A stretch of 64,000 nucleotides of DNA, taken from NCBI GenBank assembly GCA_002633025.1, contig NMRB01001878.1, positions 63,475 through 127,474 on the forward strand, read 5' to 3'. This document shows, piece after piece, positions 1-9,700 of the stretch. Made by a program: the position numbers and the translations under genes. Positions within the stretch are counted from its first letter, which is position 1. Every line of letters starts with the position of its first letter. The notes beneath the pieces are model-generated. The model ran no database searches. It was not told where the DNA came from and was given only the letters and a program-made list of their open reading frames with translations. Source of the stretch: Notospermus geniculatus. Lineage: Eukaryota > Nemertea > Pilidiophora > Heteronemertea > Lineidae.

Positions 1-558
1 TTTGGAGCAAATCATTGAAATTCACGGCAGATTTCAATGTTTCTAGCACAGTGCGCTCCCTCTTTTCCGCCAAATTGTGGATCCGCCCGTGCCTTCTACA
101 TCACAAGACACCAAGTCGCAGTCACCATTGGAAATCGGCTGACGTCAGTGAGACAAAGTCGTCCCAAAGACGAGAATACAAGTAGGCCCTAAGTGAGAGG
201 CAGGCGTACTCCAGTCTCAAGGACGTATTCCTTCCCTCTTTCAGTTTCAAGCCCCTGGTCGACCCGGGCAAAACAAGACAACAGTCCTCCTGGACTGCGG
301 GATACACAGCCGAGAGTGGATCACCCCTGCCACCTGTCTCTATCTCATGAACGAGGTAAAAAATAGAGCATGAGGGGTCAAGTGTCACCACAAACTGCCA
401 CAAAAATGGAAAGTTGTGGAAGAACTCTCTGAAAATCCGTAAGACCTCCAGCCACTACGCCGCGCAACTAGCATGACGTCACGAGGTAACATTCAGACGT
501 AATGAGATAAAGTGCTCTGATTGGTCGGATCATATGACGGGCTTTCTTGTATTTTCAG
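1..558. other. Intron or flank before first recognisable exon
   Basis: I see no convincing exon here. An upstream carboxypeptidase exon carrying the first zinc site (HxxE) should precede position 559, but no such motif is visible, so it probably lies left of the window. The open frame on the minus strand has no recognisable content. Confidence 0.4.
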
Positions 559-2336
559 TTCATACAGGGGTACAGCCTCGGGGACAACGCTGCGATCGAC
601 CTTCTAACATTGTGGGACATCCACGTGGTTCCGATTTTTAATCCAGACGGTTATGTTTATTCCTGGACACAAAATCGGTTTTGGCGCAAAACGAGAACTC
701 CAAGTAATTCAAGTTACACCTTTAATGGGACGGAATGCCGGGGTTCAGACCCCAACAGAAATTGGGACTTCCAATGGTTCCAAAGTACGTACTTTTGCAA
801 TCTGGCAGGAATGTAATCTCTCACTAGACATACCGAGTCAGCATGCGTGGATTCCCAAATGAGACTGATCTTGGGGACGCATCCGTGGGACAATAGGGAG
901 GTTAAACACGTAACGAGAACGGCGACAACGTAAACGAGAACGTCTTGAAGTCGTTGTCGTTTTCACAAAAAAAGACCTCATTGTCTCAATGGTATCTCTG
1001 ACAAGATGCCAACAAACCTCATGAAATACTCAGTCTGATGACGTTGTCCGCGGACGAGAGATCTCTTTTCGTCCTCGTTGACGTTCTCGGGGCACATCTA
1101 AATCTCTCTAATGCATTTCCAGCGACGACTAACCCATGTTACATCACCTACCCCGGACCATATCCCTTCTCAGAGCCTTGTGTTCGCGCCGTGGCTGACT
1201 ATCTTCGTCAGCAGACCAAGGTCCTAGTCTACATCAACATTCACTCCTTCGGACAGATGTGGCTGCCGTCTTGGGGGTATACCAACGAATTAGCGGAGGA
1301 TTATGCCGATTTGGTAGGTACCTGGTAGTGAGGTTGAGACCATACCATAACACTAACTCTATTGACGTCAAAGCTTTTAAAGAGTGATGACGTCATTATC
1401 GTTTGCGGTTGAGCCTGATGCATTGCTATTTCCCGCCATTGACAGGAACGCGCGGCCAAAGCAGCCGCAGAAGCCATGAAAGAAATCAATGGAACCATCT
1501 ACCGTGTGGGAACAAGCGGGGGACTTCTCGGTGGTAAGGAAGTCAATGAGTAGGCGAAATGTTATGGGAAAGGGGCGGGGCAGCCGGCAGCTGGAACCTC
1601 TAAACCAACACGGAATTTGCGAAAGCGACCTGTATTGTCCCAAAATACTGAGTAACCTACATGATTTAACGCGGCCATACGATGGAATAGGCAAATACTT
1701 GAAATAGGTTGAGCAGGCCGGCGCCAAACACTAACCAGCGCATTAGAAATCGGGAATAGGGAGGTTTCGCAAGCGCCCGGTTAGGCCCTACGACGACGTT
1801 TATCTATTGTTTGGGTATACCCACACAATAGATAAACGTCGTCGTAGGGCCTAACCGGGCGCTTGCGAAACCTCCCTAATGTTGTACCCCGTCTGAGGGT
1901 AGCCGGCAGCTGGAACCTGTCTAAACCAACACGGAATTTGCGAAAGTGACCTGTATTGTCCCAAAATACTGAGTAACCTATATGATTAACGCGGCCATAC
2001 GATGGAATTTAGGCAAATACTTGAAATAGGTTGAGGAGGCCGGCGCCAAACGCCAGCCAACGCATTAGGAATCGGGAATGTTGTACCCCGTCTGCATTTA
2101 GTATAAAACTTCAGCAATGTTCTAGCCTTATGTCTCTTTCAGCGACCAGTTTTGGCCTCGCAAAAGATTGGGTGAAGGGTGTGGCAGGGGTGAAATACAC
2201 TTACACCCTCGAGCTGCGTGACGCTGGGGAGTACAAGTTCCTGCTACCGGAGGAGCAGATCATACCGACAGCCATGGAAACGTTCGTTGGGCTGGATGCA
2301 CTACTCAAGGAAGTTCGTTCAATCGAAAATGTGTGA
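559..2336 (+). CDS. M14 carboxypeptidase A/B-like, 3' exons (5' partial)
   Basis: Zinc metallocarboxypeptidase that would remove C-terminal residues from peptides, usually secreted. Four exons join in phase with GT-AG borders: 559-784, 1123-1313, 1446-1533, 2143-2336. Seen in order: the substrate-binding arginine region (NRFWRKT), the DPNRN motif (Asn144/Arg145 in bovine numbering), the third zinc ligand in NIHSFGQMW, and the catalytic glutamate in LELRDAG, then IIPTAMET and a stop. The propeptide and the first zinc site (HxxE) are absent, being upstream. Oddities: the residue usually Tyr248 appears to be Gly or Ala, Tyr198 is Phe, and the specificity position before the conserved Asp-Trp is Lys rather than Ile or Asp. 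The family call is secure; subtype and activity are not. Confidence 0.9.
893..1112. mobile_element. Degenerate foldback element in carboxypeptidase intron
   Basis: The ends AGGGAGGTT and AATCTCTCT are imperfect inverted repeats. Both arms are rich in ACGAGAACG/CGTTCTCG words, giving a loose foldback of about 220 bp that ends just before the acceptor of the next exon. Arms match only partly, so this is tentative. Confidence 0.3.
1572..2092 (+). repeat. Direct duplication of a ~190-bp segment
   Basis: A segment beginning GCCGGCAGCTGGAACCT and ending near GTTGTACCCCGTCTG occurs at about 1575-1757 (continuing at 1878-1894) and again at 1902-2092, with few differences. The first copy is split by the hairpin element at 1758-1877, while the second shows the uninterrupted site. 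Confidence 0.75.
1758..1877. mobile_element. 120-bp hairpin MITE with 3-bp target duplication
   Basis: Near-perfect palindrome from AGGGAGGTTTCGCAAGCG to its reverse complement, with arms of about 58 bp meeting at GGTATACC. It is flanked by AAT on both sides, and the neighbouring direct repeat at 2070-2080 has a single AAT, so insertion with target-site duplication is directly visible. A partial relative lies at 39204-39256. Confidence 0.8.
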
Positions 2337-2467
2337 AAATCGTTCATAGAAGAGACTCGAAACGAGGAAGTCATTTATGTGTTTAAATATCAAAATCAAG
2401 AGCTGAATATCAAATACACCATTATACCTCTGCAGACTATATCAGACGAATTCATGTACCAGTCAGG

Positions 2468-2822
2468 AACAATCGCTCGATCGCCAGTTGCCATCCAATC
2501 GAACTGCATCGGTCAATTGAACAACTGGGTGTAAATATGGCGTCGGCCAATTGGCCGAAAATCGACCGATCGAGGGGCGGTACTTTCAACACTGTCAAAA
2601 AAACGGTCCTGCGCATTTAATCAGGTATTTGCGCATCCTCAAATTACGACTGCAGAGACGAGAAAGATAAAAGGTACCTGTCACAAAAATCCTGATTTGA
2701 TCACAAGTCGCCTTCCTATGCCAATATCCATCGGAAGTGAATCTGGCGATCGGTAGATTGAAATGCGCGCCATTCCTTCGAGCTGCGCAGTTCAATTGAC
2801 CGATAACTGGCGATCGGGCGAA
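2468..2822. mobile_element. Foldback element downstream of carboxypeptidase
   Basis: Left end CTCGATCGCCAGTTGCC...GGTCAATTGAAC mirrors right end GTTCAATTGACCGATAACTGGCGATCGGG with a few mismatches. It carries no coding content. It lies between the carboxypeptidase stop and the 3' end of the HPGD gene. The rest of 2337-3148 shows only a short SINE-like piece near 2830-2960 (GGAGGAAGCCAGAGTACCCGG). Confidence 0.5.
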
Positions 2823-3148
2823 AATTCCTGACTGTGTACAGCAGGAGGAAGCCAGAGTACCCGGAGAAAACCTGTGCTGTCAGAGTTCTCTCCTCTCTAT
2901 CACAATGGACAGACTGGTAGGCGTCTGTTGGCCAATGCCACGCCTGCGTTGGTGTCTAGAGTGATGCAGGATCAATGGTGCTACTGACATTATTATGGAC
3001 ATTTAATGGAATGAACACTACCTTCCCAACTACAAACTAACGGTTGTCACTTTCATAAATATCATTGATGCGGCTCTGAATGAACTGAGATCAACAGCCC
3101 TAGAGAAGGTTTACAATCATCCTCACAAAGAGGCGACATGGACCAACA

Positions 3149-6011
3149 TTATAACTTTGACCCCTTGGCTACTCCTGGTTTGGGGTCATCTGTAAAAATC
3201 TTATAATCAATTCCTTTCTGTGCTGTAACACGCATGACCACACCCGTTTTACTCGTGTCTTCTACCAACTTCATGAAGCCCTCTGCGACCATTTCAATAC
3301 TGAAAGAAATGACACAAGATAAAGTATGTAGGCTTCGTTTATATATAGTCCATTCAGTTTTTTTTTTTAATATTACATGGGACCTTCTTCCAATTGAAAA
3401 TCTCTTAATCTGTGACATTTTACAAGATCTTATAAGATGCACCCCCTCTTCAGGTGACAGGGAGGGGATTCTCTTTCACAGCGCAAGTTTTCTCCTGATG
3501 TACATTAAATTTCCCACTGTTGTCTTTCGAGATATTGACACCATATTTAGTGCCCAGCTCATGGTTGAATATCCTAAAAGTACCGGTACTTATAAATGAA
3601 CTTACTCAACTGTGCCCGCCATTTTGACAACATCAGTAAATGTTTCATCAAAATGTAGAATCTCCTCCAGCATTGCTGTGTGTGTGAACGACGGACAAAT
3701 ACAGTTGACACGGACACCATGTTTCTTGAAATTAGTGAGATCCTGAAAAGAACGGACACAATAAAATCATGCAATAAGTTTCTTTTGAGAGGATGCATTT
3801 TGTTGTAGTTCTACTTAACAATCAGGAATGAAGGCAATCATGATGAAATTTTTGGCGGAACAATTCAGAGCCAGCCAATGTTTTTCTATGAAAACTTACC
3901 CCATAGCATCTAGAGAGCATCATCACACCAGCTTTCGTAGCAGCATATGCAGGAGATTGAGGAGTCTTCATAAATGCTGAAAGGAGATTTCTTGGTCAAA
4001 GGAGATATGACAGAGATAAACCTTGTCAGATACAAAAACATGATCATATCTCAAATGGAACATTTTCATCCTGACCTCTGTAATCAGCACACCTTTCAAC
4101 TGAGGACAGTAACTGGATCTCTCAGACACCATTTGAACCTCCATCGCTAAATGGCCTCGCATTCTCTTGAGTGATGTCTTTTGTTATAAAGTGATTTCAT
4201 GATTTCGATGAGAGAGCGTGGTGATACAAACCTGCCATTGATGCTGTGTTGATAATTACACCACCCTCACCTCCGCTGTCCTTCCCCATATGTTTGAGGC
4301 CTAGTTCCGTCCCACATATCACAGCTTTCTGCAATAACAATAAGGGTAAGTACAGTTGCAATAAAATGTGTGCCACTTGTGATCACAAAATGGTCATGCC
4401 TGGGTGTTCTCATCTGGGATTAAACACGGGTGCAGGCTTTACATACCGGTATATAATCTTCACAGCTTTGCAGCCGAAAACGACAATCTGTCAGATACAG
4501 CAAAAGAAACAGTGACTTACCAAGTTCACATCAAGAACGACCAACGGATCTGGATGAACACCTATTCCAGCATTATTGGCAAGAATGTCAAGTCGTCCAA
4601 ATGTGGTCTTCGTCTTTTGGAAAGCAGCTGTAAAACATAATGTATAGGTATCATAATACATCTAATACAGGGGCGTAGGCTGGGGGGGTGCACAGGGTGC
4701 ACCTGCACCCCCCCCCCCCCCCCCCCGCAGCAGTAAGAGAGTTCCGCTCTGGGCAAGCAGAAAAAAATCAACCTTGTAATCGTGTAAATTGTGGCTAAGA
4801 ATAGCACTGAAATCATAGTCTCAGAGCATCTAGATTCCAAAATTTTATGGGGGAGGTCCCCCAGACCCCCCTCCGGAGCACACCTTTCCTAAATCCTTAC
4901 TCTTCAGCATACTGTGAAACTTCACGCCTACGCTACCCGCAGGAAGAGTTCCACTTTCACAAAATGTGCACCTCCCCAGGCTCAGACCAGCCTACGCCCT
5001 TGTAATACATCTAATAAAACATAATGTATAGGTATCATCACACATCTAATAAACACTATGAGATTTTGGGGGTCAGAGTGAGAGTGGAAACATCTATTCC
5101 CTGTCACCTCTGAGGTTCCGTGCTGGTTCCGCTTACTCCATCCTCATACTTACTAAACACTTTATTCGCTTTTCATGTGAGAGTGAGGGCAGCTCCCATT
5201 GACAGGGCTCTGTTCTCTGAGTAGTCCGGTTTCCTCCTGCGGTACATGATAAATTTACCCAATGTTGTCTAGGCCTAGAGAGCTCTCAATTCAATAATGT
5301 TTACCTTCTAGTTCTCCTGTTTTTGTGACATCACACTGAGCAAATGTTATCTTTCCAGCACCATGTCTTTTCTTTAGTTCCTCCAAGCATTTCTCCCCGA
5401 CTGGAACATTCCTATCCACAATACACACCTACAAATAATAAAAGTAGATTAAAAAGTAAAATATGATGAATTTACGGCACACGCATGATTCCCGCCAACT
5501 GTGGAATGAGATTTGTACGTTGTGTTTCGGTTGCAGTAAGATGAAGGGTTCGGCTTAACTAATTGCTAACTTGAGAGGCCTGTCACTCCATTAAAAACGC
5601 AAAACATCCCTTACGCTTACATAATGAGCAATTATATTACGAAAGTTTTCATATGTAACGTGTTAAAATGAAATTCAATGAAATGAATGGAATCGCGCCA
5701 ACCGCGCCACGTGCTCCCGCGCTCGATCAAAGGGCCCATCAATGCGCATGCTCATATTGGAATGCCCAACCTCGTTTCTACGGTTCCGTTCCATGTCGTC
5801 ATCTACTTGTAGTGTGCAAGGAGCAATGAGCAAATGACCCCAGGAGACGAGGTTGGCAGGTATCCCGCCCGACAGGCGACAGACTCCTCAACGCCAAACT
5901 TACTCGTGCGCCCTTGCGAAGTAGGGCTTCAGAAAAAGCGCGTCCGATTCCTTGAGCCCCACCAGTGATGAGGGCAACCTTCCCAGCCAATGTCATCCCT
6001 GTCTCGTGCAA
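3149..6011 (-). CDS. HPGD: 15-hydroxyprostaglandin dehydrogenase (NAD+)-like SDR
   Basis: Classical short-chain dehydrogenase expected to oxidise the 15-hydroxyl of prostaglandins and related lipids in the cytosol with NAD+. Seven minus-strand exons join in phase: 5904-6011, 5305-5428, 4521-4627, 4232-4328, 3900-3976, 3606-3742, 3149-3299, giving 266 residues, the same length as human HPGD. Seen: nucleotide-binding TGGAQGIG, an Asp after the second strand (CIVDRN) fitting NAD+ preference, NNAG, catalytic Ser in INTASMA, and YAATK as the Tyr-x-x-x-Lys pair. The C-terminal [12 protein letters not shown] block is typical of HPGD. A second Met five residues in could be the real start. It is transcribed away from the thioredoxin-domain gene at 6780. 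Confidence 0.93.
3455..3520. repeat. SINE-like tail in HPGD intron
   Basis: GGTGACAGGGAGGGGATTCTC...TTTTCTCCTGATGTACATT...CCACTGTTGTCT resembles sequence at 5210-5275 (TTTCCTCCTGCGGTACATGA...CCAATGTTGTCT), 22660-22700 and 62400-62450. The shared block suggests a dispersed SINE tail. Confidence 0.35.
4668..5002 (+). mobile_element. ~335-bp repeat flanked by long target duplication
   Basis: An insert with ends AGGGGCGTAGGCTGG and CCAGCCTACGCCCTTG sits between two copies of TAATACATCTAATA (4654-4667 and 5003-5016). It contains a long C-tract near 4707-4726. The long flanking repeat suggests retroposition, although the surrounding AAACATAATGTATAGG stretch is also duplicated, so a local duplication is possible. 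Confidence 0.5.
5080..5275. repeat. SINE-like repeat in HPGD intron 1
   Basis: Contains GAGGTTCCGTGCTGGTTCC..., then GTTTCCTCCTGCGGTACATGA and CCAATGTTGTCT, the tail shared with several other places in the window. It resembles a tRNA-derived SINE, but the promoter boxes are weak. Confidence 0.35.
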
Positions 6012-6779
6012 ATAAACACCACAAAACGACCGAAACAGTGTAGACTATTACCCATGCGAAATTTGAAATCATGGAAATTGCATGGGTTTCATTATCAGTG
6101 ATCACTGCCGCGTGACGTAGGTAGCCTACCGGTAGTCTCTATCGCATTCGCGTGGGGTTTGAAACGGTCTATCGCCTAGTTAGTGAACGAGCCGGACGAG
6201 TCATTGTGAAGCTTTGGATAACATGCAAATGTCGCCTCATTTTAGGCTATTTTTCATAGCACATCCAGGGCTACACATTGCTGATGCAGCCTTCGACGCA
6301 TGCTGCCCACGCTGGCTCTCAATCCCGATTTCAACAACAGTTTGAATGACGCCGGGAGCGCACCAGATGGCAGCATCTGTGATAAATCCCCACCACATCT
6401 TCACACAAGCAAGGAAATCATGGAGGAATTCTTCCTTGAGGAAATCTTCTGTTACGCAACCAATGGTCCCATGAGCGATTGGGCGGATAAATCACCGTTC
6501 ACATCCATCCACTCGGCCCACCACATCAGTGACGAAGAGGACGAGTCGTGGGCATCGGACCAAAGGCTTCGGGTCTATATGCCTGTAACAGGATGGCTCA
6601 TGCCGTGTGATGTGTCATGCTAACATTACTTGCGACAGCCGTTGGCATGTTCACATCAGAACACGTTGTCCCGTGGCGGCAGCTTGCGCCATTCACGGTC
6701 GGCACCGGTCAAATCACCGCCACGTTACACCGTTATACTGATGTTACAGTATCATTGAGATCTTAATGTGCATGTCACA
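6012..6779. promoter_or_regulatory. Divergent promoter region between HPGD and the ER thioredoxin gene
   Basis: These 768 bp separate two divergent start codons. A CRE-like half site (CGTGACGTAG) lies near 6112. No TATA box is clear. The only open frame is 6300-6623, listed separately. Shared regulation is an inference from the head-to-head layout. Confidence 0.4.
6300..6623 (+). CDS. Unrecognised short ORF, possibly spurious
   Basis: A 107-residue frame starting MLPTLALNPDF and ending GWLMPCDVSC, lying in the promoter interval upstream of the thioredoxin-domain gene. It is acidic in the middle (SDEEDESW), with no signal peptide or known motif. It could be a 5' exon of an upstream isoform, a separate small gene or chance. 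No splice donor or homology supports it. Confidence 0.15.
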   Translation: MLPTLALNPDFNNSLNDAGSAPDGSICDKSPPHLHTSKEIMEEFFLEEIFCYATNGPMSDWADKSPFTSIHSAHHISDEEDESWASDQRLRVYMPVTGWLMPCDVSC

Positions 6780-9700
6780 ATGGCTCTATCTCAATTTATC
6801 AGATTTTTCCTCATTTTTCTATTCGGATGTTATCAAAATGTTTCAGCGATTGTGTTTGAACTGGATAATTCAAACTTTGATGAGGTGAGTTTATTTGAAA
6901 ATTTACCATAATCCCTTTTTGTTTCACAACGTCCCAAGACCGTAAGGTCTCAGACTAACATTAGATAAAGGGGCCTACATGTATCTACGACCTGCGGTAG
7001 TGTTGCAAGCCCCCCCCCCCCCTTCGGGACGGCCGGGTATCAAAGGAACAGCGAAACAAAACTCGGGCCTTGCATAGTGATGCTAGAAACTCTCTAGGCC
7101 TAATGCTGAGAACTCTCTTCTTCGGCTTGCCATTTCCCTTTTGTTTATCTACCTTTCATTCCATTTTCAGACCGTCAATGGCCGTGCAATGGTGCTGGTG
7201 ATGTTTTATGCCCCTTGTAAGTAAAGCTGTCCAGAGCTGGTCAGCCATCTTGTATTCCACCACACGAGTCAACACAGCTTTGTCTCCGATTTAAAGGACT
7301 GCTTTACCAGACCATCCGCCTCCTCGCCCTCTCCCCATCCGATCCCTTCAGACTTTATACCATGGTTTTCTGATCACAGGGTGCGGGGCGTGCAAGAAGG
7401 CCCTCCCTGTCCTCTCCGAAGTCTCGGCTCTCTACGAACACCACGAAGACGTCTTCTTCGCCAGAGTGAATGGTTTTGAGGAGCGAATACTCAGTCTTAG
7501 ATTCGACATCAACAGCTTTCCTACCGTCCTTGCCTTCCCATACCAACTGGAACCTGTCAAGTAGGTATTTCGTCATCAGTACCAGGGCCCAACCTTGCAG
7601 TGCGAGGGATATATCCGTTCCAATTGCTCCACTGTAGGCGGCAGCACCGACCTCTGCCTTGGAGATTGCCGCAGTGCCTTGTTCCTGCAAGGCCGTATTT
7701 AGCTTTTGGCCGGGGGGGGGCAAAAACCTCTCTGGGAGGGGGGGGGGCAGAAGACCTTTTTTGCCGTTTTTTGCCCAAAACCCGCATGAAAATCACGGCC
7801 CTGTCCTGACTCTTCTTCGTGAATACTTATGCCTCCTCACGAGGTCTGTGTACGGCAAAGGACAGGCTCCGTTTTCGACAATAACCTGTACGTTGTCAGG
7901 GGTTCCGTTTCCCACCCAACGTACCCCGCTCCTTGAGGCTACACACATAGCGCAACATACTGTTTGTGACCTTGTCTTCAATTTCAGATTCAAAGACCGC
8001 GTCATCACTGAGGACCTCCGACAATTCGTCCGTGCGGAGATCCTTAAGAATGAAGACCTCATCAAGGCAGGGAAGAAAAAAAGAGGAGAGGTGCCGCCAA
8101 GGCCGAAGGTGCTACCCAAAATGGAACAAAACATTCAAGACCTCACTCTGGATCAGTTTAGAGAGATCATTCGTGAAAACAAGAAACATGTTCTGGTGTC
8201 ACTGTACGCACCGGGCTGCACGGATGGCTGTTACATGTACGCACAGGTCGCCGAAACGTTCCAAAATGAAGACTCGGTGGGTATTTCATCTCTGTTTTAT
8301 TAGTTCTCGTTGGAAGTCAGTCATACGGTGCTGGGAGAAATAAATTTCAACTCGACTACAGTAATTCATTCGACATCTCGACTTTCTACGAGATCTCGAC
8401 TTCAAATGGTAACTCTAAGAACGTCATGAGTTAGCCATTCAGGGTCCGTGGATGATCTGCCGTAACATCATGACGTAAGCATAGATTAAAAACTTTGTCT
8501 CTTCAGATTGCATTTGTGAGTCTGGACTTCACAACTGATGTTCGAATCACGAAGACGTAAGTAGACATACACCCTGTTTCGTTTTTTTCTCGAGATTAAA
8601 AGAATAAACGGAAGGGGTAGCCCGATTGTCGCGTGGGTTACTCGGCGTAGTGAGTACCTGCCTGTAACTGCTTAACAAGCGCAAAAACTCATTCGAAAGA
8701 TATGAGCGAGACTTAGATTGCCTGCGAATAACGTATGGCGAAACGAGCAACGGTTGAAATGCAACCGATGATCACTCGAGCCTCGTGACGTCATCGTCGT
8801 TAGCGTCATTGCCGTGGATGATCTAAACCTCTCTAATAACAAGATCGGGTCCAAAAGCAAATTCAAGTCCAAATTTATTGACTGTAGACATGTCCGTGCG
8901 GACTACAGATCGTGACTTCTTACAAAATTATGAAATATACAAAGGTACAATATCCATACAAAGAAATGACAAAAATCGAGCATGTCTATTACCGTGGACA
9001 TATGGTGCAGGTGACGTCTGCTGGCCGCACCAACGAAAACATGTACAAGGAGCGGTGTTATGGCAACAAGACTTTATTTACATTTTTTTGCACATTTTTC
9101 ACATGCAGCATTATTTGTTGAAAAGGGTTAAGATATGAATTACAAACAGTAAAACACAACAAATAATACAAGTGGGTTTACCTTTTTCTAGGCCTACTTT
9201 AAGCACATGATGCTGCTGCCTTTAGAAGTGTACATGTACATGTCATTTAGTCCTGATAATAAAATAGTTGACAGGTTCTGAACCTGGACCGAAAACCCAT
9301 AAAACGGAGGCACATAATATACAATGTACTGTCTATGTATAGAGAGTATGCGACACGGCCCGAATGAATATTGAGTGACCTAGATATTTTACCGGTATAT
9401 TGTTCACCTTTTCATATTCTGCTGATACAGCAAAATCCACCTTTCGCAATACCTGACGTCACCGGTCTTCCTATTCTGTTCGTGGCTGTCTTATCCGTAC
9501 TTTTGAAGGATCCGGAACACTGATAGAGGGCCTAATGTACAGGTGTGACAAGAATCTAAGTCCCCGTGGAAGTCCAAGTCCGGTTTTATATTCAACGAGA
9601 GATTAGGAAATAAATGGCCATTAAAACTATAACTTTACAATATGAGTAAGAACAGACTACATTGTGTATTTACAGTAACGCGGACTTGCATTCCTACGTC

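Noticed and set aside
122-403. 93-codon minus frame at the left edge
   Set aside because: No recognisable content and no splice or homology support.
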